Assembly (NCBI RefSeq): GCF_014649695.1
Contig: NZ_BMTN01000002.1
Span: 744,001 to 808,000, forward strand
Source of the DNA: Streptomyces kurssanovii
GTDB lineage: Bacteria > Actinomycetota > Actinomycetes > Streptomycetales > Streptomycetaceae
Length of the DNA stretch: 64,000 nucleotides
Direction of reading: 5' to 3'
This document shows positions 1-8,317 of this stretch, one piece after another (within the stretch, counting starts at the first letter, position 1; every line of letters starts with the position of its first letter). Below the pieces are notes generated by a model. The model was not told the origin of the DNA and ran no database searches. It worked only from the letters and a program-made list of their open reading frames with translations. Position numbers and translations under genes: made by a program.

Positions 1-355
1 GGTGCTCCTTCAGCTCCTCGAAGATCGCGTCACCGCCCATCACCGCGCAGAGCGTGTTGGTGCAGACGCCGACCTGGTAGTCGCCGGACGGCTTGCGCCG
101 GTACATCGAGTAGAAGGTGGCGACCGCGGTGACCTCGGCCGTGGTCAGGTCCAGCATCTCGGCGCAGAACCGCATGCCGGTGCGGGAGACATGGCCCTCT
201 TCCGACTGCACCAGGTGCAGCAGCGGCAGCAGGGCGGACCGGCTGCCGGGATAGCGGGCGATGATCTCCTTCGCCTCCGCCTCGAGCCGCGCGCGCACCT
301 CGGCCGGATAGTCCGGTGCGGGCAGTTGCGGCATGCCCAGCGATACGTCCGTCAT
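1..355 (-). CDS. nuoE: NADH-quinone oxidoreductase subunit E (C-terminus beyond window)
   Basis: This is the 24-kDa-type peripheral-arm subunit of complex I, which carries the N1a [2Fe-2S] cluster next to NuoF. The first 118 residues are present and the rest lies outside the window. The helical N-terminal part leads to the thioredoxin-like domain, where the first two cluster cysteines are visible as CTNTLC (C98 and C103); the second pair is off the edge. The ATG at 353-355 overlaps the nuoD stop by 4 bp (ATGA), so the two are probably translationally coupled. It acts on the cytoplasmic side of the membrane. Confidence 0.95.
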   Translation of the reverse strand, partial: MTDVSLGMPQLPAPDYPAEVRARLEAEAKEIIARYPGSRSALLPLLHLVQSEEGHVSRTGMRFCAEMLDLTTAEVTAVATFYSMYRRKPSGDYQVGVCTNTLCAVMGGDAIFEELKEH

Positions 356-1674
356 CGGTCGACGCCTCCCATCACGGGGTCGATGGACGCGACGGCGACG
401 ATGACGTCGGCCACCTGGCCGCCCTCGCACATGGCCGCCATGGCCTGCAGGTTGGTGAACGACGGGTCCCGGAAGTGGACCCGGAAGGGCCGGGTCCCGC
501 CGTCGGAGACGACATGGACGCCGAGTTCGCCCTTCGGTGACTCGACCGCGGCGTACGTCTGCCCGGCCGGCACCCTGAACCCCTCCGTCACCAGCTTGAA
601 GTGGTGGATCAGGGCCTCCATCGAGGTGCCCATGATCTTCTTGATGTGGTCCAGGGAGTTGCCGAGACCGTCGGGGCCGAGCGCGAGCTGCGCGGGCCAG
701 GCGATCTTCTTGTCGGCGACCATCACCGGGCCGGGCTCGAGCCGGTCGAGGCACTGCTCGACGATCCGCAGCGACTGCCGCATCTCCTCGAGGCGGATGA
801 GGAAGCGGCCGTAGGAGTCGCAGGTGTCTGCGGTCGGTACGTCGAAGTCGTACGTCTCGTAGCCGCAGTACGGGTCGGTCTTGCGCAGGTCGTGGGCGAG
901 GCCCGCCGAGCGCAGGATCGGTCCGGTCGCGCCGAGCGCCATGCAGCCGGTCAGGTCCAGGTACCCGACGTCCTGCATACGGGCCTTGAAGATCGGGTTG
1001 CCGGTGGCGAGCTTGTCGTACTCCGGCAGGTTCTTCCTCATCGTCTTCACGAACTCGCGGAGCTGGTCGACCGCGCCGGGGGGCAGGTCCTGGGCGAGTC
1101 CGCCGGGCCTGATGTACGCGTGGTTCATGCGCAGGCCGGTGATCAGCTCGTAGATGTCGAGAATCAGTTCACGATCCCGGAATCCGTAGATCATGATCGT
1201 GGTGGCGCCGAGCTCCATACCGCCGGTGGCGATGCACACCAGGTGCGAGGAGATGCGGTTGAGCTCCATCAGCAGGACGCGGATGACGGTCGCACGGTCG
1301 GGGATCTGGTCCTCGATGCCGAGCAGCCGCTCCACGCCGAGGCAGTACGCCGTCTCGTTGAAGAACGGCGTCAGGTAGTCCATGCGCGTCACGAAGGTGG
1401 TGCCCTGCGTCCACGTCCGGTACTCGAGGTTCTTCTCGATGCCGGTGTGGAGGTAGCCGATGCCGCAACGGGCCTCGGTGACCGTCTCGCCGTCGATCTC
1501 GAGGATCAGGCGGAGCACTCCGTGCGTGGAGGGGTGCTGCGGGCCCATGTTGACGACGATGCGCTCGTCGTCGGCCTTGGCCGCGGACCGGACGACCTCG
1601 TCCCAGTCGCCACCGGTGACCGTGTAGACGGGGCCTTCGGTGGTTTCGCGTGCGTGTGCAGACGGTGTAGTCAC
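352..1674 (-). CDS. nuoD: NADH-quinone oxidoreductase subunit D
   Basis: The 440-residue protein is the 49-kDa-type subunit that, with NuoB, forms the quinone-binding site of complex I; it belongs to the [NiFe]-hydrogenase large-subunit superfamily but lacks the Ni-binding cysteines. The family signature [14 protein letters not shown] is visible near residue 43, and the length is normal. It starts with GTG at 1674 and overlaps the nuoC stop by 4 bp (GTGA); its own stop overlaps the nuoE start. It is part of a tightly packed nuo operon probably controlled from the promoter upstream of nuoA. Confidence 0.97.
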   Translation of the reverse strand: MTTPSAHARETTEGPVYTVTGGDWDEVVRSAAKADDERIVVNMGPQHPSTHGVLRLILEIDGETVTEARCGIGYLHTGIEKNLEYRTWTQGTTFVTRMDYLTPFFNETAYCLGVERLLGIEDQIPDRATVIRVLLMELNRISSHLVCIATGGMELGATTIMIYGFRDRELILDIYELITGLRMNHAYIRPGGLAQDLPPGAVDQLREFVKTMRKNLPEYDKLATGNPIFKARMQDVGYLDLTGCMALGATGPILRSAGLAHDLRKTDPYCGYETYDFDVPTADTCDSYGRFLIRLEEMRQSLRIVEQCLDRLEPGPVMVADKKIAWPAQLALGPDGLGNSLDHIKKIMGTSMEALIHHFKLVTEGFRVPAGQTYAAVESPKGELGVHVVSDGGTRPFRVHFRDPSFTNLQAMAAMCEGGQVADVIVAVASIDPVMGGVDR

Positions 1675-2399
1675 GAGTACGACCTCCGCTGGTCCGGAGC
1701 CGGGATCTGGGCGCCCTTGTACTCGACGGCGATGCCGCCGAGCGGATAGTCCTTGCGCTGCGGGAAGCCCTGCCAGTCGTCCGGCATCATGATCCGGGTG
1801 AGGGCGGGGTGGCCGTCGAAGACGAGCCCGAAGAAGTCGTAGGTCTCGCGCTCGTGCCAGTCGTTGGTCGGATAGACCGACACCAGCGACGGGACGTGCG
1901 GGTCACGGTCCGGGGCGGAGACCTCGAGCCGGATCAGCCGGCCGTGGGTGAGCGAGCGCAGGTGGTAGACGGCGTGCAGCTCCCGGCCCTTGTCCTCCAG
2001 GTAGTGCACCCCGCTGACCCCGGTGCAGAGCTCGAAGCGCAGAGCCGGGTCGTCACGCAGTGTCCTCGCCACCTGCAGCAGGTGTTCGCGCGCGATGTGG
2101 AAGGTCAGCTCGCCGCGGTCGACGACGGTCTTCTCGATGGCGTTCTCGGGGACGATGCCCTGCTCCTCGAGTGCGCCCTCGAGTTCGTCGGCCACCTCGT
2201 CGAACCAGCCGCCGTACGGGCGGGCGGCCGGCCCGGGCAGCCGTACGGAGCGTACGAGCCCTCCGTAGCCGGACGTGTCCCCTCCGTTGTTGGCGCCGAA
2301 CATGCCGCGCTGGACGCGGATCTCCTCGCCGTGCTCGCCGCGCTGGCCGGGAAGGTTCTGCGCGGAGAGGTCCTTCTCGGGATTCGGCTGGTCCGTCAT
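1671..2399 (-). CDS. nuoC: NADH-quinone oxidoreductase subunit C
   Basis: This is the 30-kDa-type subunit of the hydrophilic arm of complex I, 242 residues with the ATG at 2399. That start overlaps the nuoB stop by 4 bp (ATGA) and gives a protein beginning [11 protein letters not shown]. The frame stays open further upstream to about 2558, but that part lies inside nuoB and is low-complexity Gly/Arg/Pro sequence, so it is rejected. The C-terminal half has the conserved segment [16 protein letters not shown], followed by the typical L-R-I-M-M-P-D-D-W and K-D-Y-P-L motifs. The first 60 or so residues are a hydrophilic actinobacterial extension. Confidence 0.95.
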   Translation of the reverse strand: MTDQPNPEKDLSAQNLPGQRGEHGEEIRVQRGMFGANNGGDTSGYGGLVRSVRLPGPAARPYGGWFDEVADELEGALEEQGIVPENAIEKTVVDRGELTFHIAREHLLQVARTLRDDPALRFELCTGVSGVHYLEDKGRELHAVYHLRSLTHGRLIRLEVSAPDRDPHVPSLVSVYPTNDWHERETYDFFGLVFDGHPALTRIMMPDDWQGFPQRKDYPLGGIAVEYKGAQIPAPDQRRSYS

Positions 2400-2950
2400 C
2401 GCAGCAGCCCCTTCATCTCGATCGTCGGGAGCGCCTTGAGGGCCGCCTCCTCCGCCTCGCGGGCCGCTTCCTCCGCGTTCACACCGAGCTTGGAGCTCTG
2501 GATCTTCTGGTGGAGCTTGAGGATCGCGTCCATCAGCATCTCGGGGCGCGGGGGACAACCGGGCAGATAGATGTCAACAGGGACAATATGATCAACACCC
2601 TGCACAATCGCGTAATTGTTGAACATTCCGCCCGATGATGCGCAAACACCCATGGAGATGACCCACTTGGGGTTGGGCATCTGGTCATAGACCTGGCGCA
2701 GGACGGGCGCCATCTTCTGGCTCACCCGGCCCGCCACGATCATCAGGTCGGCCTGGCGCGGCGATCCGCGGAAGACCTCCATACCGAAGCGCGCCAGGTC
2801 GTACCGGCCGGCGCCGGTCGTCATCATCTCGATGGCGCAGCAGGCCAGACCGAACGTCGCGGGAAAGACGGATGACTTGCGCACCCAGCCCGCGGCCTGT
2901 TCGACGGTGGTCAGCAGGAAACCGCTCGGCAGCTTCTCTTCGAGTCCCAT
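2396..2950 (-). CDS. nuoB: NADH-quinone oxidoreductase subunit B
   Basis: This 184-residue PSST-type subunit carries the terminal [4Fe-4S] cluster N2 that passes electrons to quinone. All four cluster ligands are present: C37 and C38 (LACCAIEMM), C103 (GVCASS) and C132 (LPGCPPRP). The last 35 or so residues are a charged actinobacterial tail. The gene lies 18 nt after nuoA and overlaps nuoC by 4 bp. Codons for about residues 100-127 are unusually AT-rich (near 46% GC at 2571-2640) although the protein there is the most conserved part; see findings. Confidence 0.96.
   Translation of the reverse strand: MGLEEKLPSGFLLTTVEQAAGWVRKSSVFPATFGLACCAIEMMTTGAGRYDLARFGMEVFRGSPRQADLMIVAGRVSQKMAPVLRQVYDQMPNPKWVISMGVCASSGGMFNNYAIVQGVDHIVPVDIYLPGCPPRPEMLMDAILKLHQKIQSSKLGVNAEEAAREAEEAALKALPTIEMKGLLR
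2571..2650 (-). other. low-GC codon island inside nuoB
   Basis: Counting bases in 2571-2640 gives 32 G/C of 70 (46%), against roughly 65-72% in the flanking coding sequence. Many codons here end in A or T (GTT, TCA, AAT, ATT, GAT, CAT, CCT), which is rare in this genome. The amino acid sequence is normal and includes the N2 ligand C103, so the deviation is in synonymous positions. A TATGAT hexamer, a good -10 match, sits at 2587-2592 on the plus strand. Confidence 0.75.
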
Positions 2951-2968
2951 GGTGTGCCCCTCAGCCCC

Positions 2969-3328
2969 TCAGTCCCATTCCAGGCCGCCGCGCCGCCATA
3001 CATACGCGTAGGCGACGAAGACGGTGAGCACGAAGAGCAGCATCTCCACGAGCCCGAAGATCCCCAGGGCGTCGAAGGTGACGGCCCAGGGATAGAGGAA
3101 GACGATCTCGATGTCGAAAATGATGAAGAGCATCGCCGTCAGGTAGTACTTGATCGGAAAGCGTCCGCCTCCGGCGGGCGTAGGTGTGGGCTCGATGCCG
3201 CACTCGTACGCTTCGAGCTTTGCCCGGTTGTACCGCTTGGGGCCGATAAGCGTGGCCATGACCACGGAGAAGATCGCAAACCCTGCCCCGAGGGCGCCGA
3301 GCACAAGGATGGGCGCGTAAGCATTCAC
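2969..3328 (-). CDS. nuoA: NADH-quinone oxidoreductase subunit A
   Basis: This 119-residue membrane subunit of complex I has three predicted transmembrane helices (about residues 5-27, 62-84 and 90-110) and the conserved loop YECGIEP that lies near the quinone channel. I chose the GTG at 3328 because it gives the usual length and a start of the form M-N-A-Y-A-P-I, and it follows a purine-rich GGAGCGGGGAGG. An open frame continues upstream to 3418 but has no hydrophobic or conserved content. It is the first gene of the nuo operon, with nuoB 18 nt downstream. Confidence 0.95.
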   Translation of the reverse strand: MNAYAPILVLGALGAGFAIFSVVMATLIGPKRYNRAKLEAYECGIEPTPTPAGGGRFPIKYYLTAMLFIIFDIEIVFLYPWAVTFDALGIFGLVEMLLFVLTVFVAYAYVWRRGGLEWD

Positions 3329-3419
3329 CCTCCCCGCTCCTTCCAGTCGTCCTTGACCGTTGGACCGCACCCGGGCGATCACTTCGCCGCCTCGAAGATC
3401 GTGCCGAAGATCGTGCACA

Positions 3420-3435
3420 TGTGAGGCAGTTCACA
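3420..3435. promoter_or_regulatory. Rex (redox-sensing repressor) operator upstream of nuoA
   Basis: The 16-mer TGTGAGGCAGTTCACA matches the published Streptomyces coelicolor Rex operator form TGTGA-N6-TCACA exactly in both arms. It lies 92 bp upstream of the nuoA start. Rex is known to bind upstream of the S. coelicolor nuo operon and to release DNA when NADH rises, so the same control is likely here. On the minus strand a -10-like TAGGAT lies just upstream at 3448-3453, which would place the operator close to the transcription start. Confidence 0.85.
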
Positions 3436-3467
3436 AGCCCGGAACCCGCATCCTATGCCTGTCGGTC

Positions 3468-3508
3468 TGTGATCTGCGACACGGGGTCGGGCATCGAGTT
3501 TGTGATCT
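3468..3508. repeat. two TGTGATCT direct repeats in the nuo upstream region
   Basis: TGTGATCT occurs at 3468-3475 and again at 3501-3508, a 33-bp offset, or about three helical turns. Both share the TGTGA half-site of the nearby Rex operator but lack an opposing TCACA arm, so they are not complete Rex sites. They could be half-sites for Rex or sites for another regulator such as a Crp-family protein; this is inference. Confidence 0.45.
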
Positions 3509-4030
3509 CCACCACCCGACGAAGGATCATGAAGCCGGATGAGCGGTGATCTTCGTACGCAAAGCTCCCGGGTGATCACCAGACGTGACATCTGGAGCTG
3601 TTACCGCTGGTCGGAGGCGGGGTGCCCTATCAAGCGGTGGCGGGTGCACGCAAATTCGAGATGGACCGCATCGGGTGATATTGGACCGCCGGGTCACCCG
3701 GCAGTGGGATCGGGCGGACCGCGGTGGACCGGAGCACCGGTCCACGGCCTCCCGAGCGCCCGGACGTTGACCATTCTGTGACCTGCGCCACTCACTCAAG
3801 AGTTCAACAAAAGCGGGGCTTGGCCAACGACGTGAAGGGGTGGTAGGCCCACGGCAATTCGGACCTTTTACGGAAAGCCCATGATCATAGCCGTGATCAC
3901 CTGTGACCGGTTTGCCCGTTACGGCGTCAATAAGGGTCCATGCGCAGCGGATTCAGAGGTTCCGGTCGTAACTGTGGCGCAACACACGTTTCTTGAAGGG
4001 AACCGTCCTGCCCTGATAGCGGTTGTACTC

Positions 4031-4834
4031 ATGTCCCACACCGCTCACATACCCAGCCACCGGAAGCCCCGCCGCAGCGCCTCGAAAATGGCGATACGGG
4101 CCGGAGTCGCCGGTGGCGTCCTCAGCACCATCGCGGTGGCCGGTGCTGCCGGGCCGGCGAACGCCGAGCCGGTGACCGAGACCATCGAGATGCCCTTGCT
4201 CACCGCCGACTCCCTGGCCGCGGTCGCCCAGTCCGCGGAGGCCACCCAGCAGGTCGCCCTCGACCTGGAGCTCCAGGCGCAGCTGCAGGCCCAGGAAGAG
4301 GCCGCCGCCGCCAAGGCCGCGAAGGCCGCCGAGAAGGCCAAGGCCGAGGCGGACCGCGCTGCCGAGGCCAAGGAGAAGGAAGAGGCGCGCAAGCGCGCCG
4401 AGGCCGCCGCCCAGGAGCGCGCGTCCCGCGACTCCGAGCGCACCACGCTCTCGGCCTCCGCCTCCACCGGCACCGCCACGGGCAGCGCCGCCACCGTGGT
4501 CGCGTTCCTCAAGGCGCAGCTCGGCGACGCGTACATCATGGGCGCCACCGGCCCCAACGCCTGGGACTGCTCCAGCCTGGTCCAGGCCGCGTACCGCACC
4601 GTCGGCATCGACCTGCCGCGCGTCTCCCAGGACCAGTCGCTGGCCGGCACCCAGGTCGGTACCTCCAACCTTCAGGTGGGCGACATCCTCTACTGGGGCG
4701 GCGCCGGTTCCGCGTACCACACGGGCGTCTACATCGGTGACGGCCAGTACCTGGACGCCGCGAACCCCAGCAAGGGCGTCGTCATCCAGGATCTGTCCGG
4801 CTACCCGGCGAGCGGCGCGGTGCGCGTCCTCTGA
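4031..4834 (+). CDS. secreted NlpC/P60-family peptidoglycan hydrolase
   Basis: This predicted exported cell-wall hydrolase (267 residues) would cleave peptide cross-links in peptidoglycan. A long basic n-region, a hydrophobic stretch (about 22-42) and ANA-EP form a signal peptide cleaved near residue 45. Residues 65-140 are an Ala/Glu/Lys-rich coiled coil, and 150-267 is the NlpC/P60 domain with catalytic C180 (WDCSSLV) and H230 (YHTGVYIG). The ATG at 4031 gives a proper signal peptide but has no Shine-Dalgarno; TTGAAG and GATAGC hexamers about 40 and 16 nt upstream suggest a leaderless or near-leaderless mRNA. It is divergent from nuo. Confidence 0.93.
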   Translation: MSHTAHIPSHRKPRRSASKMAIRAGVAGGVLSTIAVAGAAGPANAEPVTETIEMPLLTADSLAAVAQSAEATQQVALDLELQAQLQAQEEAAAAKAAKAAEKAKAEADRAAEAKEKEEARKRAEAAAQERASRDSERTTLSASASTGTATGSAATVVAFLKAQLGDAYIMGATGPNAWDCSSLVQAAYRTVGIDLPRVSQDQSLAGTQVGTSNLQVGDILYWGGAGSAYHTGVYIGDGQYLDAANPSKGVVIQDLSGYPASGAVRVL

Positions 4835-4852
4835 CGTTCCCTCACTGCCTGG

Positions 4853-4888
4853 AAGGGCCGCCGTTCCCTCGGGGGAGCGGCGGCCCTT
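4853..4888 (+). terminator. hairpin terminator after the NlpC/P60 gene
   Basis: AAGGGCCGCCG and CGGCGGCCCTT form an 11-bp perfect stem around a 14-nt loop, 19 nt after the stop codon at 4834. There is only a short T-rich tail, which is usual for high-GC actinobacteria. Confidence 0.75.
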
Positions 4889-4993
4889 CGGCGGTTTCAG
4901 GAGTGCTTCACGGGACGCGGTGGCGGTTTCACGCTGGGACGGATTCCGCCGCTACGCCGCCGCGGTGAGCGACGGAACGTGATGCGAAAGACC

Positions 4994-6097
4994 CTAGCGT
5001 CCACCGGCGCACAGGGCCGCGTCGACCGCTCCTTGGAGGTGGCGCAGGCTCTTGCCTTCGGCCGCCCAGGTCGTGGTGTAGACGGTGACGGTGCCGCGGT
5101 CGGCCGTGGCCCGGCCGCCGCCGACCGAGTCGCCGGGCAGATCGCCGCCGTGGCCCCAGTAGACGCCGCCGCAGCTGAGCGGGATCGAAGCGACGCCGTA
5201 GCCGTACCGGCTGCCCGCCGGGTAGACGTCGCGGCCGCCGACATCGGTGGTGTCACGGGTCATCAGGCGCAGGGCCCAACCGGGAAGGAGCCGACCGCCG
5301 AACAGGCCGTCCCAGAAGGCGTTGAGGTCCTCGGGGGTGGAGACGAGCCCGCCGGAGGCACCGAACTCGTGCCCGGGCAGCTCGGTCATGTCCACCCGGC
5401 CGGCCTCCGGACGTGCCGGGTGGATGCCGTAGTTGCGGGCGTGCGGTCCGCGCAGGTGCAGCTCGCCGGGCGCGGGCCAGTAGGTGTCGTCCAGGCGCAG
5501 CGGACGCAGAATGGTGCGCTCGATATAGGTGCGGAAATCGACCCCCGCCACCTTGTCGATCAGCATGCCGAGCACGAGGTAGTTGGTGTTGGAGTAGCCC
5601 CAGTCGGTGCCCGGCTCGAAGGCGGGCTCCTTCTTGAGCGCGAGACCGAGATGGTCCTCGGGCGTGCCGGGCGGCAGGCTCCAGTCGACGAGCGTGGTGT
5701 ACTCCGGGATCCCACTGGTCTGCTTGAGCAACTGGCGTACGGTGACGGCGTGTCCGGCGAGTTGTGGCACGTAGGCGCCCGCGCGGTCGCCGAGCCGTAT
5801 CCGCCCGTCCGCCACCAGGCGCATCACGGCGGCCGCGGTGAACGCCTTGGTGTTGCTGGCCACCCGGAACCGGCCCTGCGCGTCGACCATCGGCCTGCCC
5901 GACTCCAGGTCCGCGACGCCGGCGGTACGCGTCACCTTGCCGTCGAACGCAAGGGCGCCCGGTACCCCGTCCCGGTCGACGAGCAGATCCAGCTGCCGCT
6001 GCACCGGATCGTGTTGCCGGGCCGCTGCCACCGGGGCGAACGCCCCGGTGAGGGTTGCGGCGAGCAGGATCGCGGCGCCGATGCGCTTGCTCAGCAT
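4994..6097 (-). CDS. secreted serine beta-lactamase-like / D-Ala-D-Ala carboxypeptidase-family hydrolase
   Basis: This is a 367-residue exported class C beta-lactamase-fold serine hydrolase. A signal peptide occupies about residues 1-27 (cleavage near PVAAA). The catalytic motifs are present: SNTK (S81, K84), Y-S-N (Y168) and HGG (H316) in place of K-T-G. It could be a DD-peptidase or esterase; true beta-lactamase activity cannot be told from sequence. I chose the ATG at 6097 because AGGGGGAG lies about 8 nt upstream and it begins directly with the signal peptide. It ends about 160 nt from the convergent NlpC/P60 gene and appears to be monocistronic. Confidence 0.9.
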   Translation of the reverse strand: MLSKRIGAAILLAATLTGAFAPVAAARQHDPVQRQLDLLVDRDGVPGALAFDGKVTRTAGVADLESGRPMVDAQGRFRVASNTKAFTAAAVMRLVADGRIRLGDRAGAYVPQLAGHAVTVRQLLKQTSGIPEYTTLVDWSLPPGTPEDHLGLALKKEPAFEPGTDWGYSNTNYLVLGMLIDKVAGVDFRTYIERTILRPLRLDDTYWPAPGELHLRGPHARNYGIHPARPEAGRVDMTELPGHEFGASGGLVSTPEDLNAFWDGLFGGRLLPGWALRLMTRDTTDVGGRDVYPAGSRYGYGVASIPLSCGGVYWGHGGDLPGDSVGGGRATADRGTVTVYTTTWAAEGKSLRHLQGAVDAALCAGGR

Positions 6098-6354
6098 GGA
6101 TGGTCTCCCCCTGGTCGTGGCCCGGCCTGCCCGGGCCGATCGATCGCTCGCCGACGACATTGCCAGGATCCGGGCGCGAGATCAGTGCACCCGCCACCCG
6201 GATCGGAGATGCGGTCAGCCCCCTTGACACCCCCCGTGACATGGGGTGGATCGCCGGGGTCGCAGCCGGTCCGTGGGGAAGTCGCCGTCCCGTCACTGAC
6301 GGCGTGGCCGCACCAGGCCGAGTCCGCCCACCGCACGGACCGCCGGGCGGGTCG

Positions 6355-6912
6355 TCACGCAGTCGGCGGGGCGTCGTGCAGGATCCGCTGGAAGAGCCGG
6401 TGGTCGCGCCACCGGCCGTCGATGTGCAGATAGCGCGGCGCCGTGCCGATGGGTTCGAAGCCGCAGCGCTCGAGCACGCGCTGCGAACGCAGGTTGTCCA
6501 CCAGTGTGGTGGCCTCGATCCGGTGCAGGCCCATCTTGCCGGCCGCGATGCCGCACACCGCCTCCACGGCCGCCGTCGCCAGGCCCCTGCCCTGGTGGTC
6601 GACCGCCGTCCAGTAGCCGAGGTAGGCGCTGCAGAAGGGGCCGAGCGAGATGCCCGAGAGCGTGACCGTCCCGACGACGCGTCCGTCGACGGCGCCGAGC
6701 AGCCAGGGCACGACGCGTCCGGCCTCGTACTCACGGAGCCGTTCGGCGAGGCGGACGGCCTGTCCCTCGACGGTGAAGAAGCGCTCGTCGCGGCGCGGCT
6801 CCCAGGGAGCCAGGTGCTCCCGGTTGTCCACGTACGCCGCGCACAGCGCCTCAGCGTCGGCGGGCGTCGCCGTCCGCAGCACCGTGCCGTCGGGCAGCAC
6901 CGCGGTGCTCAC
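6355..6912 (-). CDS. GNAT N-acetyltransferase (RimJ/RimL type)
   Basis: This 185-residue protein transfers acetyl from acetyl-CoA to an amine, possibly an N-terminal or small-molecule amine. It shows the RimJ/RimL pattern: an early LRTATPADAEAL segment, the acetyl-CoA loop HQGRGLATAAVEA, and the C-terminal N-L-R-S-Q-R-V-L-E-R-C-G-F. The GTG at 6912 overlaps the stop of the upstream flavoprotein gene by 4 bp (GTGA), so the two are one operon and probably translationally coupled. The substrate is not known. Confidence 0.9.
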   Translation of the reverse strand: MSTAVLPDGTVLRTATPADAEALCAAYVDNREHLAPWEPRRDERFFTVEGQAVRLAERLREYEAGRVVPWLLGAVDGRVVGTVTLSGISLGPFCSAYLGYWTAVDHQGRGLATAAVEAVCGIAAGKMGLHRIEATTLVDNLRSQRVLERCGFEPIGTAPRYLHIDGRWRDHRLFQRILHDAPPTA

Positions 6913-8195
6913 GCCTTCGGGGCCACCTTCGACAGGCCGTTGATGATGCGGTCCATCGCGTCGCCGCCCGACGGGTCGGTCAGGTTCGCCAGCATCTTCA
7001 GGGTGAACTTCATCAGCAGCGGGTGGGTCAGACCACGCTGCGTCGCGATCTTCATGACCTTCGGGTTGCCGATCAGCTTCACGAACGCGCGGCCCAGCGT
7101 GTAGTAGCCGCCGTAGGTGTCCTTGAGGACCTTCGGGTAGCGGTGCAGCGCCAGTTCGCGCTGGGCCGGCGTCTGCCGGGCGTGCGCCTGGACGATGACG
7201 TCGGCCGCGATCTGGCCCGACTCCATCGCGTACGCGATGCCCTCGCCGTTGAACGGGTTGACCAGGCCGCCCGCGTCGCCGACCAGCAGCAGGCCCTTGG
7301 TGTAGTGCGGCTGGCGGTTGAACGCCATCGGCAGGGCCGCGCCCCGGATCGGGCCGGTCATGTTCTCGTCGGTGTAGCCCCAGTCCTCCGGCATGGACGC
7401 GCACCAGGCCTTCAGGACCTCGCGCCAGTCCAGTTCCTTGAAGGACGCCGAGGTGTTCAGGACGCCGAGGCCGACGTTGGACGTGCCGTCGCCCATGCCG
7501 AAGATCCAGCCGTAGCCGGGCAGCAGCCGGTCCTCGCCCGGCCCGCGCCGGTCCCACAGCTCCAGCCACGACTCGAGGTAGTCGTCGTCGTGACGGGGTG
7601 AGGTGAAGTACGTACGCACCGCCACGCCCATCGGGCGGTCCTCGCGGCGGTGCAGGCCCATCGCGAGCGAGATCCGGGAGGAATTGCCGTCGGCGGCGAC
7701 CACCAGCGGGGCGTGGAAGGTGACCGGGGTCTTCTCCTCGCCGAGCTTGGCGTGGACCCCGGTGATCCGGCCGGTGCGGTCGTCGATGACGGGGGCGCCG
7801 ACGTTGCACCGCTCGTACAGCCGCGCGCCGGCCTTCTGGGCCTGGCGGGCCAGCTGCTCATCGAAGTCGTCGCGCTTGCGGACCAGTCCGTAGTCCGGGT
7901 ACGAGGCGAGATCGGGCCAGTCGAGCTGGAGACGCACACCGCCGCCGATGATCCGCAGGCCCTTGTTCCGCAGCCAGCCCGCCTCTTCGGAGATGTCGAT
8001 CCCCATGGAGACCAGCTGCTTGGTGGCGCGCGGGGTGAGGCCGTCGCCGCAGACCTTCTCGCGCGGGAAGGCGGTCTTCTCCAGCAGCAGCACGTCCAGC
8101 CCGGCCTTGGCCAGGTAGTACGCGGTGGTGGAGCCGGCCGGGCCTGCCCCGACGACGATCACATCGGCAGTGTGCTCGGTGAGGGCTTCGGTCAC
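6909..8195 (-). CDS. geranylgeranyl-reductase-family FAD oxidoreductase, possibly menaquinone side-chain reductase
   Basis: The 428-residue protein has an N-terminal Rossmann motif GAGPAGSTTAYYLAKAG (from about residue 15), the family segment FPREKVCGDGLTPR, and a GD-x-x-G-L-V-N-P-F flavin-contact motif near 285. This family reduces isoprenoid double bonds; the mycobacterial relative MenJ hydrogenates the menaquinone tail. Streptomycetes make partly saturated menaquinones and ubiE and mqnC lie nearby, so the same role is plausible but inferred. The GTG at 8195 is preceded by GGGAGAAG at a good spacing; the longer upstream frame is not needed. A GNAT gene overlaps its stop by 4 bp. Confidence 0.88.
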   Translation of the reverse strand: MTEALTEHTADVIVVGAGPAGSTTAYYLAKAGLDVLLLEKTAFPREKVCGDGLTPRATKQLVSMGIDISEEAGWLRNKGLRIIGGGVRLQLDWPDLASYPDYGLVRKRDDFDEQLARQAQKAGARLYERCNVGAPVIDDRTGRITGVHAKLGEEKTPVTFHAPLVVAADGNSSRISLAMGLHRREDRPMGVAVRTYFTSPRHDDDYLESWLELWDRRGPGEDRLLPGYGWIFGMGDGTSNVGLGVLNTSASFKELDWREVLKAWCASMPEDWGYTDENMTGPIRGAALPMAFNRQPHYTKGLLLVGDAGGLVNPFNGEGIAYAMESGQIAADVIVQAHARQTPAQRELALHRYPKVLKDTYGGYYTLGRAFVKLIGNPKVMKIATQRGLTHPLLMKFTLKMLANLTDPSGGDAMDRIINGLSKVAPKA

Positions 8196-8248
8196 GGCGG
8201 CTTCTCCCGAGTATTCGATGGGGCATTCCGATATTTGCGTACCGAACG

Positions 8249-8278
8249 GCACAGGACCTGTGCAGTCTTGTGCAGTCT
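8249..8278. promoter_or_regulatory. palindrome plus tandem 10-bp repeat in a divergent promoter region
   Basis: GCACAGG-A-CCTGTGC is a perfect 7-bp inverted repeat around a single base (8249-8263). It overlaps two back-to-back copies of TGTGCAGTCT (8259-8268 and 8269-8278). The site lies 54-83 bp upstream of the GGR-family flavoprotein and 40-69 bp upstream of the divergent GNAT gene. It looks like a regulator binding site; no candidate regulator is adjacent. Confidence 0.55.
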
Positions 8279-8317
8279 AAGGTGGCGTACCGATCAACCG
8301 ACCGAAGGGCTCCGTCT

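Larger units (their letters stand above)
3329..4030. other. long divergent regulatory region between nuoA and the NlpC/P60 gene
   Basis: These 702 nt contain no convincing gene; the short open frames on both strands lack conserved content and good ribosome sites. The region is less GC-rich than its neighbours and holds a consensus Rex operator (3420-3435), two copies of TGTGATCT 33 bp apart (3468-3475 and 3501-3508), and the palindromes GGTGATCACC (3571-3580) and GTGATCAC (3893-3900). It must contain the promoters of both divergent transcription units. Confidence 0.7.

Noticed and set aside
2400-2558. Longer N-terminus for NuoC
   Set aside because: It overlaps nuoB fully and lacks conserved sequence; the 4-bp overlap start at 2399 is typical for this operon.
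3783-4030. Possible c-di-AMP (ydaO) riboswitch before the NlpC/P60 gene
   Set aside because: Many Streptomyces cell-wall hydrolase genes have one, but the conserved ydaO core sequences were not found here and the likely transcription start is too close to the ATG.
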